Positions 40,301 to 55,300 of a stretch of 64,000 nucleotides of DNA are shown here, in pieces (positions within the stretch are counted from its first letter, which is position 1; every line of letters starts with the position of its first letter). The position numbers and the translations under genes are program-made. The notes under the pieces were generated by a model, which ran no database searches, was not told the origin of the DNA, and worked only from the letters and a program-made list of their open reading frames with translations. Origin of the DNA: Phoebastria nigripes (taxonomy: Eukaryota; Chordata; Aves; Procellariiformes; Diomedeidae); NCBI GenBank assembly GCA_035582835.1, contig JAYKAV010003365.1:541623-605622 (forward strand). Reading direction: 5' to 3'.

Positions 40301-43300
40301 AACAAATCAAAGTGCACTATAACACTGGCATAGAGATTTTCTTAACAGACTTGCAGTTGCATTAAAACAGGACATTGCAAGAACATTGTTCTTTCAACCA
40401 GAATCAGATGAGCTTCCTATAAACCTGCTCCATTAGCAAGCTAGCTTATTTCTGGTTAATACCAGTAGCAGATATTCTCAGGTCGGCCACTTAGGACTTT
40501 GCTAATTTATTATCCATTATTCTAAAAGCTTATAGGTCACTTGCTCAATTTGATCAAGTAATACTGAAATCCTTCATCAGATGAAACAATATTGAATCCT
40601 TTGAGTGAGAAACACATGCGCTGGTATCCAAGGAAGAAAGAATGGTTAGTTATAGTATAGTAATTGGGATTCTTCTGGATGTTCTGTGTATGATAATTCT
40701 GTAATTAAAGCTGCTTCACTTCAGTTCAATGTCATTTGGACTCTGAATAATGAAGTAAATTAATGTTCTTTGGCATTGCTGCTTTTCATAATACTGTGAG
40801 AAAACACAAAGATGGGAAAGTGCATGCCTGGGCCACCAGGCAAAGCCACTGAAAACTCTCACAATGTTTTGGCAGAAGAATACCAAGACAGAATTATCTA
40901 AAGATGAGTTTACAAACTACATTTTAAAAAAATTCCCTTCACTCACCCTCCCTTTTTCAAAAATACATTTAAGTGAAAGTAGTGGTTTAAAATATAAACC
41001 ATTCACACAAAATTATTATCTGCTTCAAATCAACACCAGTGTTCCTAACAGTTAAGTAACATGTTTCTCATAGTTCAAATTTAGATAAAAATACATTTTA
41101 TGTTAGTTGATGATAGTGATCATGTGCGATATGGGAGGAACAAGTATGCGTAAAGTGAGGTGAAAGAGACAAGATCATAATGTCTGCTACAGGGTTTGGC
41201 TAAAAGTGTAGCTTTTTGCTTATGGATATGTTTTCTTGAATTTAGCTATTTTGTTTCATTTTGTTCTTTTTTTTTTTTTTTTTCATTTGGGCAATTGTGT
41301 TAACTCTTTATTTGATTCCCACTAATTTCTGTCACTTAAATAATAATGTAGTTGTGGAGTTTACATTTTCACAGCATTTTGAGTCATTACTTTGTAAGCT
41401 ATTCCCTGAACTAGTCTAAACTGGCATAACACCACTGATGGAAATGGATTTCAGCCACACAGCCATATATCATAAATCTATTTGCCAAAGTAAATAAGTC
41501 AGTAGAGTTCCTAGTAGGAACAGCATATTCTTCATTTCTGTCAACCAGCTGTAGTATTATAGGTATGTACATTCTTTATATTTTTGTTTGAATGTTTTTC
41601 ATTTGTTTCTTCATAGTTTTCTTCGTACACATACAAACAAATTAAATGCCAGAGTAATGTATGATTTACGGAAATATAAGATAAATCCTTTCAGTGCTGT
41701 CTCCCCTTATAGCCTTCATCATAACCTTCCCATATCCCAGACTCAGTTTATTAGGTGTTTGAAATTGAAAACAAAGCTCTAAAACCTTAGAAAGCAACAC
41801 TATAATAACATTTCAGTGGTATATATGCCTTTTCTTGGATTTAAAAAGAAGTAGGAAAGTTGTCTATCATTTATTAAATAATTCTTCTAACTCAAATAAC
41901 TTTAGTTTTATACAGATGCACAAAACTCATTAATGTTGTGTAATTGTACTGCAGGAGTCTGTATACTACACAGAACATACTTAGCAAATAGGGATGAAAT
42001 TAATTCTAGGATTTTGAAAAGACTAACAGATGAAGCATTAGAAAAGAAAGAAGAAGAAGTAAGGTAAGATATTCCAAATATCTGAACATATTAAATGAGC
42101 ACAAGAAAATTCTAACCTTACTTTGTGTTAAAGGTATCAGTGCATTTATCAACACAAATGTACTAAAACAGTACACTCAGACTAGTTGTAATGTATAGGA
42201 AATAATCCAATATGTGTTAACTTTGAGGAATATCTCATTTAGATCAGTAAATATGGTGGCAGAAGATTCTCTTGCTAAATGCATTTTCATTAGCCTTTCA
42301 TTAGTCCAGCCTTTTGATGCAATGAGACAGTAACATTTTAGATGATAAAATATATTTGATTTTTATTTTGTACAACCCAAATTATATTTCAATTCCCAAC
42401 AGTATATTTCCACATCTTTACATTTAATATATCTGCAACTTGCTTCAGTAGTATTTATATAAGTCTTAAGATGAATAATCTTTTACTTACAGAAAAGAAA
42501 TGCAAGAAATACTGACATCAGAGGAAGATCAATCTCTAGAGGCTGCTGAGGAGAAAGGTGAAAGTGTGTATCGTTTGACTTCTATTTTATCTAATTATGT
42601 GTTTCAAATCATTTAGCAATTTGGTTTTTAATGCAGATTTTACAGTTTTGATTTCCTTTTTACATTCAGCATGTAGAAAAATGACTTTATATTACTATTT
42701 TTGCTTCCTTCACTGATTCAGGCACTCATTTCTACGTGTCATTCTTAATGGATGTTACAGAATAGAGATGTGTATTAAATCAGCCAGCACAGTTACAGTT
42801 TTCAATAAATCTGAAGGACAGGACTCTTTATCTCCTCTAGTAACTTTTCTAAGTAAGTGGGATATTAACTGTTTTGAAACTTCCTACTCATCAAAAAATC
42901 TGTATCCCCTCACAAGTTAGAAAACATAGTTAGAACTTAGCCAATAGCTAATAAGAAAATCGCAAAGCTGTCTGATTTTCTGTTCTTCCTCCAAGAAGCA
43001 CAGCCTGAAGCAATTAAAGGGGAATGGAAATTATTTCAGGAGTGGCTCTCTTAACATGCATTAAGAATTGCGGAATCTGGTAGCAACATACATTATGAAT
43101 TGCTGAATCCCGTAGCCCAGTAGAGGCGAGGCTGCTGCAGCTCCACGTCCCCAGGACCATGCAGTAATGAGGCTGAGCATGTATTCCCTTTTCCCCTTTC
43201 ATCTTCTTCTTACTCTATTATCCATGCTTGTTCCTCCCCAATCCACTTTGATCCCTCCCTCTCCTTGCCTTTGGTCCTTCTCAGAAATGCCTCATAATAT

Positions 43301-46300
43301 TATAAGTCTCCCACAATCCCAAACTGCTTTTTCTGGCATCCCCTAATGAATGTCATACCCTGTAGGCAGTAATCCCCCTCAGCCAGGGAGAGCCTCTCTG
43401 GTCGACTCATCTCAATAGATCTCACACCCAGACAATGCTTTCATCATCCTCTTTTAATGACCCTGAGGGGAGCCAAGTCAAGGTTATGTTTGTTCTCATT
43501 AGGTTATTGGGGTTCCCCCACCTGTCATTGTTCCTCCCCTCCTTTGTGCTTATGGAGATTAGCCTTTAATAACATAACCTAACAACATAAAAAATAACGG
43601 AGTTATGTGTATTACATGAGGTTTCCCCTCTAATAACAACATTAATAAAACATTTTGGGTAAAGACTTTCTTACTTTGCTTCTTTCTGTATTGACAGAAC
43701 CACATATTATTTTTGTTTAGCCACTCTTTATTTCCTGTAAAGATCCTACTTTGATATCAGAATTGTGCTATATTTTGTTTCCAGCAACAAAAGTATAATT
43801 GTCCTGGGCAGGAGTGAATAATCTGTGAGGAGTGAGATTTTGGGGGCAGGCCAACTGTCACAAATAGGCTGGATTTTTGCACCTCAGACAATTCTGTCAG
43901 TTGGGTCAAGGTTTAGAATTAATTCCAGTTAGTTTCACCGTTTTTGAACCTCAACAGTCAAAAAGGTTGCAGGGTTGTACTTTCCTTTTTGCCTTCTTTA
44001 ATCACTGCCTACTTTCTTAGAGGAAAGTTGCTGTCTGATTTGGATCTGCTGTCACAATGAAGTAGCATGCACGAGTATCTGTTTCTACATTAAGAACTAG
44101 GTTGGGGACTTAAGTATTTTCTTCCCCTGCTATGGGATCTCAAAGTTTCTCCATCGTAGCCTAAATTATCACCTAAGGCCTGCAGCTGAAATTAAAAATT
44201 GAAGCGCATGAATTCCCACTTTTTTTTTTCTCTCAGGAGTGGGGGCCTAGACTGCCATTACTGTCTTCCTTTCAAACATAACGTACTGGTTTCTGTAGAA
44301 AAATATTATGGCCAAGCTTAAGTTCTCTATTGTCAATATGTCTCACATACACTTTCTTTCATTATCCAGTCTGGCGTTTATTTTACTTATATATAACAAG
44401 GCCTAAGTCGTAAAGGTAGTATAAGATAGACTGAATATGATAACATGCTTTTAGTTTTTAATTAGGTAACATTTCACCTATTGTCTGAAAAAATACTCTA
44501 GCTTTGTAGGGTTCTTTAAATTACGTATAAACTTTAAAAAATTCTACATTATAACTTTTTATAGTTTCTAATAAAACACATAGCTCTTCTCCAAAGTGAA
44601 TGAGTTCTGAAGTATTAAATTTAAAGGGTTCTACACAGATACTCTATTATCTCTGTCTCAAACAACAAAGTTCATCTTAGTTTTGAATATCTAACTCGTT
44701 TTGATCTGAGTACATCAAAACAATTATTAATGATAGAAGTAATAATGTCATATACACACTTGTGCTCTTAACACATAAGTCCTTGTTCAGAGAAAATCAT
44801 GTTTTCCTATGCCTACATTTGATTTCAATAATCAAATACTGACTCACCAAAACACTTCAGTCATGCTGCTCTTAGCCTGACATCTGCCATCAGCACATTG
44901 ACTGCAGCTTTTCTCCCATGTGACATGACTTTACAAAAATATAAATGAATGATATGTTCACAGTTTTGGGGTTTTTTTATACAGCAGTTATGGTATAAAA
45001 ATGAAAACTCAGAAAAATACTCCAGAGCCCCAATCATGCTCTTTTGATGTCTTATATATCATATCATATGGGATGGTTCAAAGCTGCACCAGGGGAGGTT
45101 TAGACTGGACATTAGGAAGCATTACTTTACTGAGAGGGTGGTCAAACACTGGAACAGGCTTCCTAGAGAGGTGGTTGATGCCCCAAGCCTGTCAGTGTTT
45201 AAGANGCATTTGGACAATGCCCTTAATAAGATGCTTTAACTTTTGGTCAGCCCTGAATTGGTCAGGCAGTTGGACTAGATGATCGTTGTAGGTCCCTTCC
45301 AACTGAAATAGTCTATTCTATTCTATTCTATTCTATATAAATAAATGTGCATTTCAATAATTGCAATTTTTGTAACCTCAGTGGGACGTTGAAGTAACTG
45401 GGATTGCTTCAGGACTGAACATACTTAAATTTATAATATCATTTGTATTTAAAAGGAAAAAATGGTTCCAGTAATGAGCAAGGTACTTACACGTGTCTTA
45501 ATGAGAGTGAAAGTAAATGGAGAAGGAGACTTTGGGTAAATTTAACAAATGTATTTAAGTGAGTTAGGAAGCTAAGTTCAATGCTGAAAATGTCTGTTGA
45601 AGGTACACAAAACAATTTATGTGGTAGCTCCTGCTTGTCGTGTCTAGCTGGAAATTATAGCCCCACATCTTTTTTCATGTCCCTTGACACAATTATTCTA
45701 AGCTTAAATTATTTTCAGGAATTTCTTACTGTATTTAAGCATTTTTGCAGCAGCTTTGCATGAGTATGGATTTATTTATACTAGGAGACAGCTATATGAC
45801 TTCATGAGAATATATTTCAGGCATTGTAGAACAGTTATACAGCTTCAGGTAGATCTGTGGGTTCATTCCAATCTTCCTGAAGTAAAACTTTGCTTATTTC
45901 TTTCCTGCCACATTTCAGCAATAAAATATCCCATACAACTGATCCACTGAAGCAAACAGTTGTCATGGTTTAAGACTTTATTTTCTGTACTTTATTTGTC
46001 AGCCCTGCTTTTCTGCCAGAGATTATCCCCTTCCTATAGCAAACTCAACTGGAGCACATGTATGCCTATGCCTCAGTCACTGTAGCTCAGGGTGGTGTGT
46101 TAGTACAACCCCATCTTCACTGATGTCTCTTCTGCTACTCTTCCTATTTGGGCAGAAGCTTTTGCAAGAAATAAATGGGTAGCTGGAGCTGATAATTCCA
46201 GCTGTCACCTCCCGTGCTTGTCCTTCACAGCTGTTAATATAAATTTTGTTATAAAGTCTTTAATATTGATGCCAACCCTCCCCCTTTCTCATATTACAGA

Positions 46301-49300
46301 TGGTGGAGGGTTGAATCAATACCCATCTCTGTAGCTTTTATTTTATGTTCTTGCTTTTTTATTTTTATCATCATGTTAAATTCAGTAAGAGATTTTAAAC
46401 AACAACAACAAATAAATATAATAATAATTAAACCTGTACATGTTAGGACATTTCCTCTTTAGTCTTTGAAGAGAAATGCTTTTCGGAATCAATTGTAATT
46501 ATAACATTTACCAGGCAGTTGATGTATGCTCAGTCCTACAGCCTCTAAATGTATTTCCTTTGTTTTTCTTGGCTGGCTTGCATCCTGATTTGTTTTTTTT
46601 CTACCTCTAACTGGAGGCTTTCAGTGAGAGAGTTTGAACAAGGACAGTTTATTAATCTGCAGACAAGGAATAGCAAATTACTTGTACCACAAACTTCAAA
46701 GCAAGCTGTAGTGATACTAACTTCACAGTTTGTTCAGTCTTTGAGCAAAGTTGCATGATCTTCAAAGCCACTTTCTGCCCTCCTTCATAAGCCGGATATG
46801 ATAATTACATTCTAATACCTGTAATCACAGCATTTCAGGCAGAGAAATTTCAAAATTTGAAACAGAAAGGTTATGAACAACTTTCTCAATTAGATCCCAA
46901 ATACCTTGAGTTCTTAAATTCTTCTAGTCTCTCATTCAGAGAAATAAAGGCTAAGGGATATTGGTTTAGTACAGCTATGCATTCCTTTGCAGAAAAAAAG
47001 AACAAAAGCCTATGATTAGAGCTATCAGCCTCTCTGAAAGCTCTTGTCAGTTTCTGAACATCTATAAAAAAAAGGACATCTTCTTAATCTACTTTGTTTA
47101 ATGTCTGTCCATCTGTCTTCCTTGACCCTATCCAGCACCAGTCTTGTAAATGAAATCTCTTAAGCGTTTAGACACACTGTAAAAATTTAGACATGCTTAG
47201 CTTCTGTGCCACAGCTATTTCCATCGAAGTCTCTAGGACTGTCTGTGATTAAGTTATGTATGCATGTGAGAATTTGCATGTTGACAGCCTTAACAAAGTG
47301 TCTTCCATTTTGCACATATTTTTCTGCATGTCGTTTTCCTCTTTGTGTATATTATGGACTCTTGATTTATTTATTACAGAGCATCAAAACACATTTTGCT
47401 TGGCTGCATTCCTATATATATTGAAAGGAAATAAAGAACTAGAATAAGTGAAGAATTTTCTCAATTTGACACATGCTAAAGGTTGTGTTTTTTTGTCTGC
47501 TAACCATATAAGAAGAAGATGCTTGTTTACAAGATAGTTTCCTGATTCTGCATAAATCAGAAATTCAATGTGTCCAACCTGCTTTTCATTATGTTTGTGG
47601 TTTCTTTGCCAAAAAAGAGACGTACATGAAAACAAATGCCGTAATTTCAGATTTTAAAATACATTCTTGTTTAATATGATTTGAGTTTTGGGTAATCGTA
47701 ACATGTTGAGATGTACTAGTGGTGTATTATTACTCTAACAATGGTCTAAGGACATAAGCAAAACAAGGTTTGTAGGAAAAAGTCATATTCTTTATTGATC
47801 AACTGATACAGTCGGAAAAATTAACACACAAGGTGCACAAGCCCTTCTTCAAGTCAGAAGCACTTCCGCCCAATAGGAGCCGTTCTGTAGAACACCAAGT
47901 GCACTCTTTTGCAAGGTTTGTTTTTGAGCATAGTTTGAGCACAGAACACATAGATTATAATGAATGAAAAATATTCTTACGCAAAAGCACTGAATTAAAT
48001 AAAGTACTTCTCCACTTTATTCACAGTCATGTGGCATCTGATAGATGGTCTGCCTTTCCCCACAGATCAGGTAGCTGATCTTAAAATGTTTTGGGCAGTG
48101 TGCAATACCTGAGCATTAAAGTAACTAACTCCTTTTTTGCAGGTGATCAAATGTAAGTTTTGCAGTGTGATCCAGAAATATATTTACTTCTATAGTGCCT
48201 CCATCACCCCTCAATGGGTTTGTTAAAGTTACTAATGACTTTATTTGTGCCAACAGAATTTGAGGACAATGATGAGCAGCTTCCACCTGAACCTGAACAA
48301 ATGCCCCAGAAACAGTCCAGTGACTCTGCAGGTTATAAAGAAGAATCTAAACCTACAGGTTGGCCTTGTAGCACATATAATCTCTCTTACTTGCTAGTAT
48401 CAAGAATTGTATGCCTTCCTTTTCTGCAAGCTTTTACTATTGGCTATAAATATCATTCCTTGCCTTAACTTTTTTCTTTTAAAGAAGTTTATAATGGAAT
48501 AGTCAGGTTCAAGTTATTTAAACACTTATAAATGCAAGTAAAGGCATGTTGTTATTTCTTGTTAAAAATAACGCACCAGGTATTTGCACTTTGTAAAACA
48601 ACAAAATCCCACTATTACCTCTACTGCCTAAATACCAAATTAATAAATGTGTACAGGGATCTACGGAAACAACAAATAAAGTAAGCATTGCTGAAATTCC
48701 AGGTTGAAATAACCTCTTGTATTCAGAAATCCGTGAGCACTCTCTACAGGATGAAGTGATAAGGGAGGGAAATCAGAGGAAAAAAACTTTAGAAAGTCAC
48801 TCTCATGGATTGTGACCCAAAAAGAAAGAAAAAATAGAAAGAAGAAAATACCAGGGAAAAAATGGGGGAAAAAAACCCCAGGAAATAATCAAATTGCAGT
48901 ATTCACAAACAGCTGCATGTGATTTTAACAAACCCCGGTTCTACAGACCATTTTAAAATTAATATTATATCCACATTAGTCAGAAATTACTAGTCCATTC
49001 CCTGTGGCAAGGGATCTTGGGAAAAATGGGAATGGATGAATTTTAACTTTGGATGTGAATGATCAAAATATGTCCTGTACTTTCCTTAGTCATCCATTGT
49101 CCTGCTAACAGCTTGCTAGATTTCACACAGAGTCATGTTTTCTTATTTTCGGTATAAGGTAAAATTCTGCAGCACATGGAACTCCATAGAACCGTAAGCT
49201 AATGAAAAGATATATGACATTCTATAGTAGCCTTCTCTCAAAAAACACTTTGAAAACAACTCATCTTTAATGGAGATGGTCTGCTTTAGTTTTTAAAATA

Positions 49301-52300
49301 TACATTTTAGCTTTTATCTACTAGAATTTTTAGAATATGTTAAAGTTCAAAAGAGAAATAAATCCAACATAAAACATTTTATTTTAAATAGCAAGTTGTT
49401 AAATATACACATTTTTATGCATTAGAAAGAATCAACTTAATCTGTAAACCAAACTGCTTTTTTTTCCAAACACCATAAATCAGTACACACAATATAAGTT
49501 TGTCTACTAAGTACATTTCACTGTAATATGCTGAAAATTATTTGGCAGCATATATTTATAAGTAATGAAAAGTCTGTATAAACAAACTACATGGTCTGTT
49601 TCAAAAACACAAATGAAAATATGTTCATAATGAAATACATATCAGTTCCAAGGAATGGAATTGTCACTGTTATCCTACATTTTGCCTTTCTGTTTATTTT
49701 GATAGTTAAACACTAATGAAGAAGACGTGCTGGCTTCTGGTGTCTCTGTCTCAGCTTTGGCAGGGTTTGAGAGGGGAGGAAAGAAGGATTTTTTTCATCT
49801 TTTTTGTTGCTGAATATGGACTGAGGGCAGAACAAGTCATATCTAATACTAGCAGAACACTGGAAAAAAAGATATTAAAGCCTTTCCTTCCCCAGCAACT
49901 CACTTGGAGAACATGGGGGCAGAAAGCCTTTGAGGATTGTTTGTCTCTATGGTAACTATGCTCAGTAAAAGCAAAGAAGACACAGAGCAAAAGAATATGA
50001 GAGATTGCCATATAGGCATTCCCTGTGAAAGCTCCAGATTTAGGGCTGGGGAGGATTGTTTCCTATCACCTCTGTGATAAGGAAAAGAAATTAAGAACAG
50101 CACTGTTAGATAGACCGCCACCTGCTCTGAAGGAAACTTGTTTGCATTTTTAGATCCATTTATTTTTAAACGATTACTGTCGTTTCAAATATTTTTCTTG
50201 AGTATGTTTCTTATTTCTTTAAAAATATCTTCTGCAGAGTGTAAATCACCTCTGCAAACAGAATTATTATATCTAATAGCAAAGGTACAGCTGCCTTACT
50301 TACTTAAAAGTATTTTCAGTATTTTTGATCCCTGAGACCCAGTTTGAAACAAACTAAAAGCCAGGGAGGCAACATTTTTGTCATAAGGTTCAAATACCTG
50401 AACCAAAACCAAATAATGTTTGGGTTGTCCAATTTTTGGGTTGTCCCTTTTCCCTAGGAATGTAATCCTTTTTTCTTTTGGTACTTCCCTCTTTCCAGGG
50501 GAAAGTTTCTCCAGTTCGCTTAGGCCTGTGTAATGTATTTTAGAACTCCATAAGTATGCAATAATTGCTCCTAGATAAGTTTCCTTAAGCAAGAAAACTC
50601 TCAGATAGAGGTAATCGAATGGAATTATGTGCCTAGAGTAGAGAATCAAAGCTGGAACACATGCTGGTCCATCATTTGCTAAATACGGCCTATCAGGAGA
50701 GGTGTAACATGAATTGTAAGTGTTTCTGAGATTAAGGTTCATACGGGAAGCACTCTATTGAGTGGATTTGTTACCATGTTCTATATTCTGTCTCAGATGA
50801 TGTCAAATACTCATTTCAATCCATTATTCTGCCTGTGTATTTCCAAAGTTTCATGACCTACTCAGAACTGAGAGGTTTTTAAAGGGCAGGACTATAAAAG
50901 ACGATCTGTTGAAGACTAGATCCAGACAGCCTGCATTACCATCTTCCATACGTTATTGCTTTGAACAGGGCTGTGGTTCACAAGGCAACACATGTGATTT
51001 CTACAGCATGAATGTGCTAGGGATAACACGTGCAAAAAGCAGTTAGTGTAACCTAGTTATTAAGGTATCCTTTGCTTATTTTCTTAAAATCTGTGTTCCT
51101 AATTGAATCATCATTACATAATGCATTGGTGCTACCCAAATTTAAGCAGGTTTTACCTGGCTACATCTCTGTCTCATTTGGAATACATCACTGCAGAATG
51201 CAACAATTGTGTCACAATTATGACATATACACAACATCTTTTAATGTACATAAAAAGGAAGGTATTTTCATGTTCCTATTGAGAATCACGGCAAGAAACA
51301 GAAATGTCATTGCAGGGGATAACTCATGTAATGATGTATATAGAATGAATGTGTAGTTTAGTAAAATGCAAATGTTTATAAATATTTTCAAGAAAAAATT
51401 AATTTCTAATTCAAGATCAGGCTATTTGAAATCTGCAAGGTGTTTGTGCTTAATGATATGCCCTTTTGCACTTTTGGTTCATGTTTGGACTAATAATCAT
51501 TCAAATAGAGGGAAGGTTGGCCACTGAGGTGTCAGTCTAATAATTGTGTTGTTCAAAGCTGTAAAAAGAAGAGGGGAAATGCATTAAGTATTCTCGGTTA
51601 TAAAAGATCACAAAAATACTTGCCAAAATGCTTATTTGTTAACCTATTATTTAAAAATGGCTCAATTAAAATAAAGTTTTGCAGTTCATCTTGGGGACAG
51701 CATGTCAGGACACTGTGAGGGCCAACTGCTCCCAAAGGAACAGGGAGCTGGGAGCAGAGTGTGGTAATATGACCATCAGGACAGGGCCTGGCAGCCAGAG
51801 CCCGTCCCACCACCCCAGCCAGAAGCAGGGCAGCTCTGGCCCTGGGCATTGGGCACCTCCCCGGGGACAGGGACAAGCTGAGGCCGGGCTGGGATGTCGG
51901 CCTGTGGGTGGGCCCAGCTTGGCACAGCCCATGGCCGTGCAGGGCTGTGGGGAGGTGGGGACTGGCCCTGCTGTGGCATTGCTGGGGCAGGGGCTGACAG
52001 ACCCGGGGTCTGCCATGGGGTCCTGGGCCGTCGGCAGGTGGAGGGAGCCCCAGGGGCCTGGGCAGGGAGAGCCAGGCCCGGGGATGCCCTCAGGTCCCTG
52101 AGCCAGTATATGAATTGCCATAGAGGGCCTGATGTATTTCAAATCTCAGTTTATGATATATATAGTAGAGGTAAATGGGGGTATTGAAAGAATGAAAGTT
52201 TCAGCCTCATAAGTGGAAGAATAAAATTCTTAAAAGCACCTAAGTATCTAGAAATTTACTATATTTCTAGAGGACTACACATTAAGACCCAGACCCATAA

Positions 52301-55300
52301 GGAGATGTAGACATTGCAGTGCCCAAAACTGCAATACTAACTTTTAAGTGTCTGGCTTCATATATGGAGTTAAGGGTTGTAGAAGTAAGCACAACAAGTA
52401 GCAAACTAGCAAGGGGCCAACCTTAGTGAGCCATGAAGGAAGGTCGAAAGGAGGCATGTATTTGAAACCCTGCATCTTTTTAAATTTGGCTGATGACAAA
52501 AGAATGGGAGTCCCTAACTCTAGCTCTTTGGCAATTAACTCNCTGGAGGCAGGGCACTGGCTTGCTTTCTTCTAGAAGACAGTAGTGGCACTGACCTTTG
52601 GTATAGTAGCTTCATACGTAGCTTAGCCATCCACATCAGAAAACTTTGTTAGATGTGTTTCTTGTCCTGCAGGCGCTCACATATCCCAGCTGCTATTGAC
52701 ACTTCCAGGCGATGCTTTAGTTAGTAGCAGTTAGACAAAAGTTAGGCAGCATCTCTACTCTGACCATTATGTTTAGTCCTGTTTCCTGCTGAATCTTACT
52801 GGTACCTAATCACTGACATCCAGCTACATTGTACTTAGTATTTTTTGATCTGGCTCTATTTTGGACAATTAAATGTGTAGATTTCTTCAACAATCCACAA
52901 AAGAAGATTGCCAGACATTCAGTTCTGGGAGGAAATACTAGTTTTCTTAAAGAAGAAAATTGTAACAGGGCAATCTATCTCTTCATGAGCCAGAAAAATT
53001 GTTTGGATTTTTCAGGTTGGGGCAAACTCAAAATGAATGTTACAGTGCTGCAATTTCTTCACATTGTGAGCACTGGCCAGCTTACTGCCAGGGAATAACC
53101 ATAAAACGCTGTTTTTTAAATGTTTTGGGGTTTTGTATTTTTAAGAAAATGGTCAAAGCTTTTAACCTACAAGGCATTACATAAGGCTTGCTTTCATTTT
53201 TAGTAATACCTCTCCTTTTTATGTGTAGGAAGTTATATAAGGAAAAATAGTAGTAATGGTCCTTTTTTGTAAAAATGAGTAAAAGTTCATTGGAATAGTC
53301 TGAACCTGTTGTTGCTGGTGTCAAAATCTGTTCCTGCTCTTTCAAGCTTAAAACAAGAGAGAAACAAAAAGAGGAGGGGAAAATTATAGCAAAGTAGAAA
53401 ATCACTCCATCCGCTGTTCAAGCTCTTTCTTGCAGCTTCATTTCTGGCAAAAGACAGTCAGTCCCAGCAAACTTATAGTAGTATCAGACCATTTAAGTCA
53501 TTGCTCTCAACTGCTTTCCTGTCTGTTAGCTGAAAGCACTGATATCAGACTTATTAAATAGAACACAAAAGAGAAATGATAAGAAAAAGAAGAAAATCAG
53601 GGTTGAAAATTATGTGAGTGCAGGGAATGGGAATAGCAGCAACAACACCACATTGCTGCTGCTGGAGACTGTTCATAATTTAGTAAGGACAAGGTGGTGA
53701 TGGTGTCATCTAGGCACCTCTGTATCTTCTTCTAGCTGAGATAGAACTTTGTCTCAGGACTTTTTGGGCTAACAGTGTCTAAATGGATACTAATTAACGG
53801 TTGGACTTGATGATCTTAAAGGACTTTTCCACCTGAAACAATTCTATGATTCTATGATTCTAATTGCAGCCCTAGGAACCAATGAGTATCTTTCTCCTTT
53901 TCTGTTAATGTGTCAATATCAAGTTTTTATTTCAATATCTGCTGTCAATATCAAGTTTTTAATTCCCTCTGGCTTTTTCAGCAAAATGGATGGCAGTGGA
54001 AGCAGTTATCCCTTTGTTATTTTGCTCACCAAGTATGACAATACATTTGGTATGGGTTTATCATGTTTACCATGAGTAGTACCTGTGAATTTCTTATTTA
54101 TATTAATGCATTCTTTCAATNTCTAACTTTTGTTTACTTTTCATGAGACAGTGTTAGGAGGCAGGCTTGGACTTCTCTGATCTTAGACAATTGACACTAC
54201 AAATTTCTGCACAATGTATCTTAAGAGATTAAAGTCTTTTCTTTCCCTTACTCATTAAACAAGTTATTGTATGCAGACATGGCTTCATTAAAGCCAAAAT
54301 TTTTGTGAGAGTTTCTCAGTCCAAGTATCCACAGAGGGAAGCCATGATATAATTTTTTTTTTATTTTCATTTATTTATTCATTCATATTTATATTACTCT
54401 TATTATTATCATTTATATACTCCTTGTCCTAGAGTGTATTGACTGGCAGATGGGATTTACATCCACAGTCCTTTTCCTGTATAACTACAGATGACTTCTA
54501 GCGTTCAGAGAAATGGGTTACACTTTTGCATCTCATTGTTGGTACTTCTTAGAATTACTCCACACATACATACATCTGCATTGCTTCATAGCACCAGTAT
54601 TTGGGTTCTATAGGTCATAGGTATACCATGCCTTTGTCTGCAAAAGTAAGCGTATTCTTAAGATCCCTATAAGCATATACCTTAGAAAGTGCAGAGGGAA
54701 CAGCACACAAAGCCATGCTCCAAGAACACGGTAAACCTAGGCTGCTGCTACTTGCAGGGGCTTTGCCAATATTGTAAGAGAAGCTGTTCCTGAGAATCCT
54801 GTGAATAACACAGTGACTTTCAAGTATGATGCGACTCCTCTATATTTTGGGAGGATCTTCAGCCTTCAATACCTGCATGCTCTCCCTACACTCAGTAGGA
54901 TAAATAGAGGCGATATCCATTTCTTCCAGGACAATGCGTTATCACAGTAATTTTAGCATGCTGATCCATTTCACTGGGAAGAACCAAAATGTCTCAACAG
55001 GTAACTTATCCTAAATGGGATTTCTCAGTATTTGAAAACAACTTTTAAGATTGAAGAAGTACAAATAGATGTTTCAAGTATTATTTTGTTTGGCGTTTTT
55101 AAAGTGATTATCAATGAGGAGAAAAATAACTTGGCACCAATTCTTTTATGATATTCAGTATATTTTTAATGCGTATATAGTGCATAATTTATGCCGTTAT
55201 CTGCTGTAAAGTTCAATTTTTCGTTACACATGTATGACCAAATTGTCTCTGCATACATAACAGATAACCCCTTCATTAATTTCTGTACATTTATAACAAT

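Noticed and set aside
47790..47890. Segment with TGCACAAGCCCTTCTTCAAG, reminiscent of old repeat ends
   Set aside because: The resemblance is short and no flanking structure or second copy in the window supports it.
51679..52187. Open frames up to 145 codons on both strands
   Set aside because: They arise from the GC-rich insert. They are Gly/Pro/Ala-rich with no domain, and are open in several frames at once.
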